Position numbers and translations under genes: made by a program. Below the pieces are notes generated by a model. That model was not told where the DNA came from and searched no databases. It saw nothing but the letters and a program-made list of their open reading frames with translations. DNA of 64,000 nt, taken from the NCBI GenBank assembly GCA_030601885.1, contig JAUWAU010000015.1, forward strand, positions 62,001-126,000. Direction: 5' to 3'. Every line of letters starts with the position of its first letter. The first letter of the stretch is position 1. Shown one piece after another: positions 8,800-18,044 of the stretch. The DNA comes from Armatimonadota bacterium (lineage in GTDB: Bacteria > Armatimonadota > Zipacnadia > JAUWAU01).

Positions 8800-10683
8800 A
8801 TGATGGGCAAGCCGCGGATCGGCATTCCATTTGTCGGTTGCCTTTTGCTTGTGTTTGCATCCACGCGCCCTCCGTGCGTTGCGGAACAGTCCATTGCCGC
8901 TGCATTGGCGGCCGATCTGCAGCCTGCATACGAGTGCGACGTGTGCGTTCTCGGCGGCGGCCCGTCGGGGACGGCAGCGGCCATTGCGGCGGCTCGCGGC
9001 GGCGCGGAGACGCTCCTGATCGAGCAGTACGGCTGCCTCGGCGGCATGGGCACGGTGGCCAGCGTCAATGTGTTCATGACCTACCAGCACGCCGGAGGCG
9101 TCTTCCGAGAGCTTCTGCAGAAACTGGACGAGCTCGGGGGCCGGCGCGGCAGTTGCTTCGACGTGGCGAAGATGCAGGTCGTGCTCGACGAAATGGTGCA
9201 GAACGCCGGCGTCAAGGTGCTCTTCTATACGCGCGGGATCGCGGCCCTCACCGGCCCCGGTAGGCCCTATCACGGCATGCCACAAGACACGATCACCGGG
9301 CTACTGATCCACAACAAGTCGGGAATCCAGTTGGTGCGCGCGAAGGTGTTCATCGACTGTACCGGCGATGGGGACCTGGCAACGTGGGCCGGTGCGCGCG
9401 CGCAGATCGGCCGCAAGCAGGATGGCGTGACCCAGCCGATGACGATGATCTTCCGCATGGGCGGCTGCACGTACAAAGGCGGCGCGCTCAGCAGCTACCC
9501 GGCCCTGAAGGACTACTGGGCCAGCTATGCCATGAACCCGAATCCAGGGGAGATCACGCTGAACATGACGCGCATCCTCAACCGCAGCGGACTCAGCGGC
9601 GAAGACATGACCGCAGCCACCATCGAGGGCCGCAAGGAAGTCATGAAAGCTGTGAAGCTGCTCAAAGAGAACGTGCCCGGCTTTGAGAACGGCTATCTGC
9701 TGGCGCTGCCGACGCAGATCGGCGTCCGCGAGACGCGCCACATTATGGGTGCGACGGTTTTGACGGGGGAGCAATGTATAGCGGGAATGGAGCGCGGCGA
9801 CGTCATGGCGCGGTGCAAGTACAACATCGACATCCACAATCCCGCCGGAACGGGCGCAACGATCATCAAGCTCGAGAAGCCCTACGACATCCCCTACCGC
9901 TGCCTGCTCCCGCGGGGCGTGGACAACCTGCTCGTCGCCGGGCGGGCGATATCAGCGGATCACACCGCGCACAGCTCTCTGCGCATCCAGCCGACCTGCT
10001 ACGCCATCGGCCAGGCGGCCGGCACGGCGGCCGCGATCTGCGCGCGAGAGAGCATAGGGCCGTGGGAGATGCACCCGCCGTATCTTCGAGAGCTGCAATC
10101 CGCGCTCATCCGGGCCGGCGCCGACCTTGGGCGAGGGGGTGCGGCCCGAGTCGGACTCGTCGATGAGTGGGAGAAGTGGCAGATCCGATATCGCCGAACG
10201 GCCCGATCCGCTCCGGCCGGCGGATTCAAGGACATCCCAAAGGGACACGTGGCCTACGAAGCGACCATGGGGCTGGCACAGTTGGGGGTCTTCCAGGGCT
10301 ACCCCGACGGGCGATTCGGGGTGGACGACCCGGCCACGAGCGGCGTCGCATTCACCGTTGTCGATCGCGCCCGCGCAGCCGCCGAGCCGCCCGACAAGGC
10401 ACCCGCGCCCGCACCTCTTCCCGACCGCCTTCGGGGCCAGTATTGGTCCGATCCGTTGGGCCGTCTCGTCACCCGTAAGGCTGTCAGCGAGGCTGAATTG
10501 GCCGACCTGGAAGCAAGAGCTGCACTCACCCAGGAGGCTCTGAGACGCCTGCTGCTTGCCGCATTTCCGGAGGCGACCGAGGAACAACTGGATGGCGTCC
10601 CTGCCCCGGCCGATCCCAACGCCCTTACTCGTGCCGAGCTCGCCATGTACCTGTGGGAGGCCGTCAGACGACTCGTCGAGTGA
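8800..10683 (+). CDS. Secreted FAD-dependent oxidoreductase with C-terminal SLH segment
   Basis: This 627-residue protein has an N-terminal signal-like hydrophobic stretch. A dinucleotide-binding motif VLGGGPSGTAAAIAAARGG follows near residue 50, then GCLGGMGTVASVNVF, as in the FAD_oxidored (PF12831) family. FIDCTGDGDLATWAG and LPRGVDNLLVAGRAISAD are the family's second FAD contacts. Residues about 475-530 (GFKDIPKGHVAYEATMGLAQ, then GVFQGYPDGRFG) are an S-layer homology motif, and a second weak SLH half ends the protein. It probably oxidises a sugar or other hydroxylated compound at the cell surface, attached to wall polymer through SLH. TAGGAG sits seven bases before ATG 8800. UroD-like and amidohydrolase genes follow on the same strand. 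Confidence 0.8.
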   Translation: MMGKPRIGIPFVGCLLLVFASTRPPCVAEQSIAAALAADLQPAYECDVCVLGGGPSGTAAAIAAARGGAETLLIEQYGCLGGMGTVASVNVFMTYQHAGGVFRELLQKLDELGGRRGSCFDVAKMQVVLDEMVQNAGVKVLFYTRGIAALTGPGRPYHGMPQDTITGLLIHNKSGIQLVRAKVFIDCTGDGDLATWAGARAQIGRKQDGVTQPMTMIFRMGGCTYKGGALSSYPALKDYWASYAMNPNPGEITLNMTRILNRSGLSGEDMTAATIEGRKEVMKAVKLLKENVPGFENGYLLALPTQIGVRETRHIMGATVLTGEQCIAGMERGDVMARCKYNIDIHNPAGTGATIIKLEKPYDIPYRCLLPRGVDNLLVAGRAISADHTAHSSLRIQPTCYAIGQAAGTAAAICARESIGPWEMHPPYLRELQSALIRAGADLGRGGAARVGLVDEWEKWQIRYRRTARSAPAGGFKDIPKGHVAYEATMGLAQLGVFQGYPDGRFGVDDPATSGVAFTVVDRARAAAEPPDKAPAPAPLPDRLRGQYWSDPLGRLVTRKAVSEAELADLEARAALTQEALRRLLLAAFPEATEEQLDGVPAPADPNALTRAELAMYLWEAVRRLVE

Positions 10684-10754
10684 CCGGACGCGCATTGCCT
10701 CCCACGAACGATCCGAGGAGCACTCTGACCCTCACATCAACGCAGGTGGCAAAC

Positions 10755-11798
10755 ATGACCCCACGCGAACGCCTCCTGGCGGCAATCGAATTCAGCGGGC
10801 CGGATCGCTGCCCAATCCATCACTACATCTTCCCGGGGGCCATCTGGCGCCACGGCCAGGCGCTGCTGGATGTTGCCGAAAGGTACCCGGACGATTTCGG
10901 CAATGAGAGCATCAGGGCGAATACGCGCCCGCCGCTGGAGGATGAGGAGGACATCGAGGATGTGGTCGAGTGGCAGGACGCCTGGGGCACCGTGTGGCGG
11001 CGACTGCGAGGGTACACGTCTGGCGAGGTGGTGCGAGCCGCTATCCCGGACTGGGACGCGTGGCGGACGTACGAGTTCCCGCCGCTCCCCGACGACAGCC
11101 ATTTCGAGGAATTCGCCGCCAAGGTAAAGGAGCGTCACCCAGAGGAGTTCGTGAGGGCCTCGGGCGGCGGCCTCTTTCAGCGCATGCAGGGCATGCGCGG
11201 GCCGGCGAATTACCTGATGGATCTTGCCGAGGACAACGAGGGCGTCCATGAGCTTGCCGACCGCATGGTCGAGCGTAACATCCGCTCCATCGAGCGCTAC
11301 GTCAAAGCAGGCGTGGATTGCATCTCCTTCGGAGATGACTGGGGGGCCCAGGACCGCCTCCTCATTCACCCCGACGAGTGGCGCCGGTTCTTCAAACATC
11401 GCTACGCCCGGATGTTCGAGGTTGCCCGTGACGCCGGCGTCCACGTGTGGTTCCACTCCGATGGCTGGATCCTGGAGATCATCGAAGACCTCATCGAGAT
11501 CGGCGTCACGGTGTTGAACCCGCAGCACCCGTGCATGGGCACACAGCGCGTTGCTGAGATCGCCGGCGGGCGCGTGTGCATTCGGACCGACATCGATCGG
11601 CAGTGGATCATTCCCTACGGCTCGCCAGAGGACTGTGTTGCGGCGGTCAAGGAGGCCATTGCGGCCTTCGGCAACTTCAACGGCGGAGTGTTGCTGCACG
11701 GCGAGATCGGGCAGGAAGTGCCCTTGCAGAACGTCGAAGCCCTGTACTCCGCCTTCTACGAGTATGGCCGATATCCGCTGACGTGGCTGAAGCGATAG
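10755..11798 (+). CDS. Uroporphyrinogen decarboxylase-like protein (MtaA/UroD superfamily, non-haem type)
   Basis: This 347-residue protein starts MTPRERLLAAIEFSGPDRCP, the usual opening of UroD-like proteins of catabolic clusters. It has the TIM-barrel pieces GVDCISFGDDWGAQ, HPDEWRRFFKHRYARMFEVA and VHVWFHSDGWILEII. The HSDG near residue 233 stands where methyltransferase-type members have HxCG, so the zinc Cys is absent. It also lacks the Arg-rich substrate region of true HemE. Such proteins occur widely in Armatimonadota- and Planctomycetota-like genomes next to sugar and amidohydrolase genes; their reaction is not known. AGGTGG before ATG 10755 supports the start. It follows the FAD oxidoreductase by 71 bases and precedes the double amidohydrolase by 88. 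Confidence 0.75.
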   Translation: MTPRERLLAAIEFSGPDRCPIHHYIFPGAIWRHGQALLDVAERYPDDFGNESIRANTRPPLEDEEDIEDVVEWQDAWGTVWRRLRGYTSGEVVRAAIPDWDAWRTYEFPPLPDDSHFEEFAAKVKERHPEEFVRASGGGLFQRMQGMRGPANYLMDLAEDNEGVHELADRMVERNIRSIERYVKAGVDCISFGDDWGAQDRLLIHPDEWRRFFKHRYARMFEVARDAGVHVWFHSDGWILEIIEDLIEIGVTVLNPQHPCMGTQRVAEIAGGRVCIRTDIDRQWIIPYGSPEDCVAAVKEAIAAFGNFNGGVLLHGEIGQEVPLQNVEALYSAFYEYGRYPLTWLKR

Positions 11799-11886
11799 GG
11801 CTCACCGCACGGCGGGTACCGAGTACGCGGCCATTACGCCCGGACGCAGCGCATTTCTGGCCGCCAGCTACGCGAGGCGAAGGACC

Positions 11887-13428
11887 ATGAGTTTGTTTGA
11901 CATCAACGTGATGCTCGGGCCGACGGCCACAGACTCCGAGCCGAGTTTGCCGACCGTGGACGACCTCTTGCGCGAGATGGATCGGCAGGGAATAGCCGAA
12001 GCCCTCGTCTATTCGAGCCACGCCCAGTATGGGCATCCGCGAGAGGGCAATCGGGAGCTGCTCCACCAGATCGAGGGCCACCGGGACAGGCTGCACCCGT
12101 GCTGGATGGCGCTGCCACCGACGCCGGGCGAGCGGACCACACCTGAGGACCTCGTGCCGCAGATGAGGGACAACGGCGTATTGGCCGCCCGCATCTTGCC
12201 CGGCAAACACAACTTCCCGTTGAGCCGGCGCATCCTGGGACCGTTGCTGGAGGCTCTGGAGGCGAAGGCCATCCCGCTCATCATTGATCTCGAACGGCCG
12301 CATTGGTCCACGATATCGCCGTGGGACGACATCTTTTCGGTCTGTGAGGCTTTCCCACGCCTGCCCATCATCTTGCTGCGCGAGGGCGGGGTCACCGGCC
12401 GCCTGCTGTACGACCTCTGGAAGAGCTTGCCAAACCTCTACCTTGAGACATCCTATCTGCAGACCGCCCGCTGCCTGGAGGAGATATGCCAACGCTTCGG
12501 ATCCGGGCGGCTGCTCTTCGGGAGCGGGATACCCCGCTACGATGCCGGCGGCGCTATTGCGACGCTGCACGGCAGCGCATTGACCGACGAACAGCGGTCC
12601 GACATCGCCGGGAACAACGCCCGCGGGCTTCTTCGCCTCCAGGTGAGTCAACCGTCGGTCTCGCGCGTGTGGCCGGTGGGCAGCGGAGGACTACGCGTGT
12701 GGGATATTCACGGCCACTTGGGGCCGTGGTACAAGCTCCACTATCCAGTCCACGACGCGCCTGCTACGGTGAAGCGGATGGATGAGGTGGGGATCGAACG
12801 GCTCAACATCAGCGACATCAAGGCGATCGGGAACGACCCGGACGCGGGGAACGCACGGATGCTTCGGGCGTGTGCCGAGTTTCCCGGACGCATCTATGGC
12901 TACGCCGGATACGCGCCGAGCAAATACGCCAACAACGTGGCTGCCTTCGAGAAGCTCCTGGGTGAGCCTGGTGTGGTGGGGATCAAGCTCCACTGCGCCC
13001 TGCACGAGACTCCGCCGGACTCGCCCAAGTATCGGCCGGCCTACGAGCTGGCCAACGAGGCAGAACTGCCGGTGCTGTGCCACGGCAAGTTGGCCCCCGA
13101 GGACCTGCGCAGTCTGCTGACCGAGCTGCCGAAGATGAGCTTCATTGCCGCGCACATGGCCGGGAGCGCGCCGGAGAGCATCGGACCGTATATCGAGCTG
13201 GCCCGCGAGTGTCCCAACTTCTACATGGACGCCACTTCGTCTACGCCATTGCGCGGGGCATTCGCGAGGCTCGTGGCTCAAATGCCGGCTGAGCAAATCC
13301 TGGTCGGGTCAGACTTCCCGATAATGGATTTCCCCTACCAGCTCGGCCGCGTGCTGTACGCTGACATCAGCGACGAGCTCAAGCGCAAGGTGCTGTGGGA
13401 GAACCCTTCGAGGTTGTTCCGGGTGTAG
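11887..13428 (+). CDS. Tandem amidohydrolase-2 protein, first domain degenerate
   Basis: This 513-residue chain holds two amidohydrolase-2 (PF04909) domains. The second (about 275-513) is intact: DIHGHLG gives the HxH metal pair, then IKLHCAL, LCHGK, AAHMAGSAPE, and the late Asp in LVGSDFPIMD. The first (about 1-255) has the same plan but FDINVMLG replaces HxH and GSGIPRYD replaces the GSDxP motif, so it has lost metal ligands and is probably structural or ligand-binding. The family does hydrolysis or decarboxylation of ring and acid substrates. It sits in a three-gene run with the FAD oxidoreductase and UroD-like genes. The TAG stop lies in a TAGGGC sequence. Confidence 0.8.
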   Translation: MSLFDINVMLGPTATDSEPSLPTVDDLLREMDRQGIAEALVYSSHAQYGHPREGNRELLHQIEGHRDRLHPCWMALPPTPGERTTPEDLVPQMRDNGVLAARILPGKHNFPLSRRILGPLLEALEAKAIPLIIDLERPHWSTISPWDDIFSVCEAFPRLPIILLREGGVTGRLLYDLWKSLPNLYLETSYLQTARCLEEICQRFGSGRLLFGSGIPRYDAGGAIATLHGSALTDEQRSDIAGNNARGLLRLQVSQPSVSRVWPVGSGGLRVWDIHGHLGPWYKLHYPVHDAPATVKRMDEVGIERLNISDIKAIGNDPDAGNARMLRACAEFPGRIYGYAGYAPSKYANNVAAFEKLLGEPGVVGIKLHCALHETPPDSPKYRPAYELANEAELPVLCHGKLAPEDLRSLLTELPKMSFIAAHMAGSAPESIGPYIELARECPNFYMDATSSTPLRGAFARLVAQMPAEQILVGSDFPIMDFPYQLGRVLYADISDELKRKVLWENPSRLFRV

Positions 13429-13497
13429 GGCACGGGACGGCTCGTCGGGGTAGCCGTTCGCTGGCAGGCCGGCCATACGGGTCGGTCAGACGGCGAC

Positions 13498-14778
13498 CTA
13501 CAGCTCGGCGCGGGAAGTCGCCTTGAATGTCTGCTCGGCTGCTGCTAGGAACTCATGGTTGCTCTTATGCTTGCGCAGTCCGGCCAGGAGCAGCTCCGTG
13601 GCCTGCCCCGTATCAAGCGCGTGCAGCGCTCGGCGGAGCTGCCATACCTTCTGCATCTCCTCGTCGTCGAACAGCAGTTCCTGATGCCGAGTGCTGGAGC
13701 GCTGGATGTCGATAGCCGGGAAAATGCCCTTGTCGGCCAGCTCGCGCTCGAGCCGCAGGTCCATGTTGCCCGTCGCCTTGAACTCCTCGTAGATCATGTC
13801 GTCCATACGGCTGCCTGTCTCGACGAGGATCGTGGCCAGGATGGTGAGACTGCCACCGTGCTCGATGTTGCGGGCGGCACCGAAGAAGCGCTTGGGGCGA
13901 TACAGCGCGGTCGGGTCGAGCCCGCCCGAGAGGGTGCGGCCGCTCGGGGTCACGGTGAGGTTGCTGGCGCGGGCCAGGCGGGTGATGCTGTCGAGCAGGA
14001 TGACTACGTCTTCGCCTGATTCGACGAGGCGCTTCGCCCGTGCCAGAACAAGCTCCGCCACCTTCATGTGGTGCTCGGGCAGCTCGTCGAAGGTGCTCGA
14101 GGCGACCTCCCCGTCCACGGAGCGCTCGATGTCCGTGACCTCTTCGGGGCGCTCATCAACGAGCAGCACCATGAGACGCAGCTCCTTGTAGTTTGCCGTC
14201 AGTGCGTTGGCGGTGCGCTTGACGAGCGTTGTCTTGCCGGCTTTGGGCGGCGAGATAATCAGACCGCGTTGGCCCTTGCCCACAGGCGTTATCAGATCCA
14301 TGAAGCGGCATGACAGGTCGGTGAATCCGTCTGTTTCCAGGCGGAGCCGCTCATCGGGATAGATCGGAGTCAGTTCCTCGAAGACCGGGCGATCCCCCAC
14401 GGACTCCGGGTCTTGGCCGTTGAGCGTCTCCACGCGCAGCAGACTGTAGAACCTCTCGTTATCCTTCGGCGGACGCGCCATTCCTCCGACGGCATCGCCG
14501 GTGCGCAGATTGAACCGCTTTATCTGCGTCGAGGCGACGTAGACGTCTTTCTCCTGGTTAGGTGCGTAACCATCAGTACGCAAGTAGCCCTGGCTCTGGT
14601 CCGCCATCACCTCGAGGATGCCCTCTTTGTAGACGTAGCCCTGCCGCTCGGCCTGGCCCTGCAATATGCGCCGAGCAAGCTGATGCTTCGTCATCCGCGA
14701 AGTGAGTTGCACCGGCAGCTCCCGGGCTATGCGACGCAGCTCACCCAGGCTTTTGCTCTCGAGTTCAGCCAAATCCAC
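13498..14778 (-). CDS. rho: Transcription termination factor Rho
   Basis: This 426-residue protein is a standard Rho: an N-terminal Rho_N helical domain (LAELESKSLGELRRIAREL), an RNA-binding cold-shock-like domain (GILEVMADQSQGYLRTDGY), and the ATPase with Walker A SPPKAGKTT, Walker B VVILLDSITRLARA and GGLDPTALYRPKRFFGAARN. It is a hexameric RNA-dependent ATPase helicase that ends transcription. GAGGTG lies ahead of ATG 14778. It is downstream of hpt on the same strand; the 147-base spacer shows no obvious terminator and could hold a leader for autoregulation. Confidence 0.97.
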   Translation of the reverse strand: MDLAELESKSLGELRRIARELPVQLTSRMTKHQLARRILQGQAERQGYVYKEGILEVMADQSQGYLRTDGYAPNQEKDVYVASTQIKRFNLRTGDAVGGMARPPKDNERFYSLLRVETLNGQDPESVGDRPVFEELTPIYPDERLRLETDGFTDLSCRFMDLITPVGKGQRGLIISPPKAGKTTLVKRTANALTANYKELRLMVLLVDERPEEVTDIERSVDGEVASSTFDELPEHHMKVAELVLARAKRLVESGEDVVILLDSITRLARASNLTVTPSGRTLSGGLDPTALYRPKRFFGAARNIEHGGSLTILATILVETGSRMDDMIYEEFKATGNMDLRLERELADKGIFPAIDIQRSSTRHQELLFDDEEMQKVWQLRRALHALDTGQATELLLAGLRKHKSNHEFLAAAEQTFKATSRAEL

Positions 14779-14925
14779 GATGATTCACCTCAGTACCGAC
14801 GTCAGCTCTCGCTCTGCTTCCGTCTCCGTGCGCCGCCGATGTCCGCCGGCACAGGCTCTTTGATTACGGACGTCTCACTTCGTGTCAGGAGAACGACCAA
14901 ATACCACAGTAGCGCTATTGCCCCG

Positions 14926-15603
14926 TCACGGGCTGTGCTGCTCGTACACTTCCCGCTTCAAAATGGCCACGAACGGCAGGTTGCGGTACTTCTCCGCGTA
15001 GTCGAGTCCGTACCCGACAACGAACTCATCCGCGATCTCGAATCCCACGTAATCCGACTGCAAATCAACTTTGCGCCGGGTGGGTTTGTCGAGCAAGGCA
15101 CACACTCGCAGGGAAGCTGGTTTGTGCGACCGAAGCCGGTCCAACAATTTGCTGAGCGTGAGACCTGTATCTACGATGTCCTCGACGACGAGCACGTGCC
15201 GGTCCGCCACGTCGATGGCGGGCTCCAGACGCACTCTGATCGTGCCCGATGACTGCGCTGAGCTCCCGTAGCTTTCGGCGGCAACGAAATCCACCTCTAC
15301 GGGTATGTCGATGCGCCGCAGCAGATCAGCCAGGAACACGACCGAGCCCTTGAGGACGCCCACCAGCAGGGGGCATAGCCCATCGTAGTCACGCCGCACC
15401 GCGGCGCCAAGTTCAGCCACTCTCGCCTGAATCTGGTCGGCCGACAGCAGTATCTGGGCGAGCTCGCCCGTCAATGCCTCCGGGCCGCCCGGTGCACGGC
15501 GGTCCGGCACACTCGACGCCCGGTGAATCCGGGAAGCCGGCTCGCCACCCGACCTTAGTGCTTGCTTCTTTGCTGAGCCGCCTACATCTCTCTTCGGCTG
15601 CAT
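14926..15603 (-). CDS. hpt: Hypoxanthine phosphoribosyltransferase
   Basis: The frame gives 225 residues. The PRPP-binding loop VLVVEDIVDTGLTLSKLLDR is complete, with LVGVLKGSVVFLADLLRRI and the C-terminal DEFVVGYGLDYAEKYRNLPF typical of Hpt. It salvages hypoxanthine or guanine to IMP/GMP. The first 40 residues are not part of the usual family, so a later TTG (ahead of ACGGGCGAG, with GGAGG upstream) may be the true start; ATG 15603 also has GGAGG, set very close. It lies upstream of rho in the same direction. Confidence 0.93.
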   Translation of the reverse strand: MQPKRDVGGSAKKQALRSGGEPASRIHRASSVPDRRAPGGPEALTGELAQILLSADQIQARVAELGAAVRRDYDGLCPLLVGVLKGSVVFLADLLRRIDIPVEVDFVAAESYGSSAQSSGTIRVRLEPAIDVADRHVLVVEDIVDTGLTLSKLLDRLRSHKPASLRVCALLDKPTRRKVDLQSDYVGFEIADEFVVGYGLDYAEKYRNLPFVAILKREVYEQHSP

Positions 15604-16129
15604 GTCCTCCGGGTATTAGTTCCAACTACCGTGTCTGCTGCCTCTACATGGACTCCAGGTGCGTGCTGTCCTCCCGGTACCCACCGCCACCCAATACCCT
15701 AAAGGGAGGCAATAACGCACAGCTAGGATTAGTCCAGGCGCAGCAGTTTCAGCAAGCGCGCGCATATTCGGAGGCCGTCGCTGGGAGTTTGTCAGTAAGA
15801 TGGAGAAGACCCGTTGGCGTGGGAAAACTTTCCCTTCCCGCCACCTCACTCCAGTCTCGGTGGAGCTCCCTAGTATCATGCCACGTCCGAGCCCCATTGT
15901 TACCACGAAAACCTACCGGTCAACCGACGACGCTCATCGCGTCGCACATGAGGACCGCGACCCGTTACCGCACTCGCCAGCCGTGTGGAAGCATGGAAAG
16001 GATGGGCATCGTCGTGTTGGCCGGAGAAGGCGCTTCACTGAGGAGTGTCTACCAATGCCTGATTAGTATATACGTGCGCCAGAGCTTTGTCAACATCCCC
16101 CGCCACGAAATCGCCCGGCGCGGCGCCTG
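15604..16129. other. Intergenic region without a supported gene
   Basis: These 526 bases lie between the divergent start of hpt and the end of the isomerase gene. Short frames on both strands have atypical composition and no family resemblance. No tRNA, palindrome pair or clear promoter was found by eye. Confidence 0.5.
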
Positions 16130-16930
16130 CTACGCTTCCTGGATGTAGCGCCGGAGCGTGGCCAGGTCCTTTGGCAGCACCTCTTCGGGTGGCCCGAATC
16201 GAATCCACTCGCCGGACAAGTGCCCGTCAAAACTAATGCTCTTCAGTAAGCGCACGGCTTCATCGTGCGGGACGTTGCCTCTGCCGATGAAAGCTGGCTG
16301 TCGATCGCCATCGTGCGTGAGAAAGTCGTGCACATGGAGATGCCGCGCGTGCGGGGCGACGAGATCGAATGCCTCCTGGATGCTCTCCCCGGCATGGAAG
16401 GGATGCGCCACGTCCCACAAGATCTGTACGTTGCTGTGATCGGCCATGCGGACGGTATTGACGGCGTCCTGCGCTTTGCGGAAGTCGTCGTGGGTCTCGA
16501 GCAGCACCTGGATGCCCCTCGAGGCCGCGTACTCCCCGCATGCCGCCAGGCTCTCCGCCACATACCTCTTCACGTCTTCCTGGGCAACTCCTTCGGGTAT
16601 CTTGCCGCCGAACACACGTAGATAGGGACAGCCGACGTCGGCTGCCAGATCCACGAACTTCTTCGTCCGCTCTACCATCTCCGCCCGCTCCGCCGCATCC
16701 GCCGACGAGAACTTCACGGACGTGGCGATGCAGCTCATCTCGACGCCGCAGTCCCCGAAGGCGGACGCTATCTCGCTGCGCTGCTTCTTCGTGGCGGCCA
16801 GCTCTACCCCATGCTTCTGGTTGCCCTCTGCTCGCGGCTCGACGCCATCGTACCCGTACCGCACGGCGGCGGTGAGCACCTCCTTGAGCGTCCAGTCGGG
16901 ACAAATCCACGTCATGAAACTGACCTTCAT
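16130..16930 (-). CDS. Sugar phosphate isomerase/epimerase-like TIM barrel protein
   Basis: This 266-residue protein belongs to the AP endonuclease 2/xylose isomerase-like family: KVSFMTWICPDWTLKEVL at the start, GYDGVEPRAEG, then IQVLLETHDDF (metal Glu and His), ILWDVAHPFHAGE (Asp and His), RHLHVHDF and LSGEWIRFG (final Glu). Known members are isomerases, epimerases or dehydratases of sugars and inositols, all metal dependent. ATG 16930 is used with AAAGG upstream; the frame extends to 16990 but that part overlaps the spacer. It lies 16 bases after the glycosylase gene on the same strand. Confidence 0.85.
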   Translation of the reverse strand: MKVSFMTWICPDWTLKEVLTAAVRYGYDGVEPRAEGNQKHGVELAATKKQRSEIASAFGDCGVEMSCIATSVKFSSADAAERAEMVERTKKFVDLAADVGCPYLRVFGGKIPEGVAQEDVKRYVAESLAACGEYAASRGIQVLLETHDDFRKAQDAVNTVRMADHSNVQILWDVAHPFHAGESIQEAFDLVAPHARHLHVHDFLTHDGDRQPAFIGRGNVPHDEAVRLLKSISFDGHLSGEWIRFGPPEEVLPKDLATLRRYIQEA

Positions 16931-16946
16931 CGCTCGTTGCCTTTCG

Positions 16947-17573
16947 TTACTTTCTGATGGGCCGCGATAGAAACGGGCTCCCCGCATCACACCAGCGCAG
17001 CAGCACGTCCTTCGCCGCCGAAACGCCCACGCGCGTCGTCCTCGTTATGCTCGTCGGCCGCGGCCCGGAGACGATGCCTAGCGGCGGCGCCGTCAAGCCG
17101 GCGCCGTTGAGCTCGCCCGAGATGCCGAGCGCTTGGCATAACTTCGCAGGACCACTCGTCAAGTCCTTCAACTCGGCGCGACGCCTTCGCCGCCGCATCG
17201 CCTCGATGCCTTCGACGGGTTCCAATGCTCGGATGAGCACAGCCTCCGGGACGCCCTCGGCGCAGCACACGGCGTTCAGGCAATAGTGCATCCCATAGAT
17301 GAGGTAGACGTATGCATGGCCAGGCGGGCCGAACATGACGGCGTTGCGTTCCGTCATCCCTCGGTGCGCATGGTTCGCCGCATCATTTGACGCCAGATAG
17401 GCCTCCACCTCCACAATGCGCCCGGCCGCTACGCCATCCGGGGTCTCGTGCACGAGCATGCAGCCGAGGAGCTCGGGTGCGACGGCGCTTGCTGATCGAT
17501 CGTAGAAGGCTTGGGGGAGCACCTCCGTAGACGACAGGCCGTCGTGGCCCGATGGCGTGCCTTTGGTCAGCAT
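16947..17573 (-). CDS. 3-methyladenine DNA glycosylase (AAG/MPG family)
   Basis: This 208-residue protein is a full Pur_DNA_glyco domain: FYDRSASAVAPELLGCMLVH, catalytic Glu in GRIVEVEAYL, HRGMTERNAVMFGPPGHAYVYLIYGMHYCLNAVC, and SGPAKLCQALGI. It excises alkylated purines such as 3-methyladenine as the first step of base excision repair. It is upstream of the isomerase gene with a 16-base gap, so the two are probably co-transcribed, although the functions are unrelated. Confidence 0.93.
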   Translation of the reverse strand: MLTKGTPSGHDGLSSTEVLPQAFYDRSASAVAPELLGCMLVHETPDGVAAGRIVEVEAYLASNDAANHAHRGMTERNAVMFGPPGHAYVYLIYGMHYCLNAVCCAEGVPEAVLIRALEPVEGIEAMRRRRRRAELKDLTSGPAKLCQALGISGELNGAGLTAPPLGIVSGPRPTSITRTTRVGVSAAKDVLLRWCDAGSPFLSRPIRK

Positions 17574-18044
17574 GCAATACCCTCACGCAGTGCCTCTTCG
17601 GAGACCGGACCATCCGCTTCGCGCGCACGGAAGGGTACTCCTCTACCACGACACGCATGACGCGAGAGCCGCCGCGAATAGACCCATCTGGGCCGCGCTG
17701 GCAACTATTGTATAGGGGGCGGCTCAATTCGGTCCCAGCTCCGCCAACGCCGCACAGCCGCCACGCCGGCCGGCCATCAGATGTCCTGGATGCGAACCAT
17801 CATTCAGGCAGAGCGACTGCCTTACGTGGCCGCCGTGACGTGCCCATGCGGTAGCGGAATACTGTTGCTGAAGCACCGTGGTAGAAGTGGGTATTCGAGG
17901 AGATGATGGACTGGCATTCTGCTGCTCGGCAGTAAGGGCTGGGAGCTCGTGGAGGCTGAGAGTGGCGGCACGGGGGGCCCGACTGGAAGAGCCGCTGGGG
18001 GCTGTCATCGGCCGCTGAAACCTTGGAGGAAAGAGTGAGTCACG
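17574..18044. other. Divergent intergenic region, no gene seen
   Basis: These 471 bases lie between the glycosylase start (minus) and the membrane protein start (plus). Reading frames here lack family resemblance. The only signal is a GGAGGAAAGAG ribosome site at the right end for ATG 18045. Confidence 0.4.

Noticed and set aside
15616..15906. 96-residue minus-strand frame upstream of hpt
   Set aside because: No ribosome site, no family resemblance, unusual composition.
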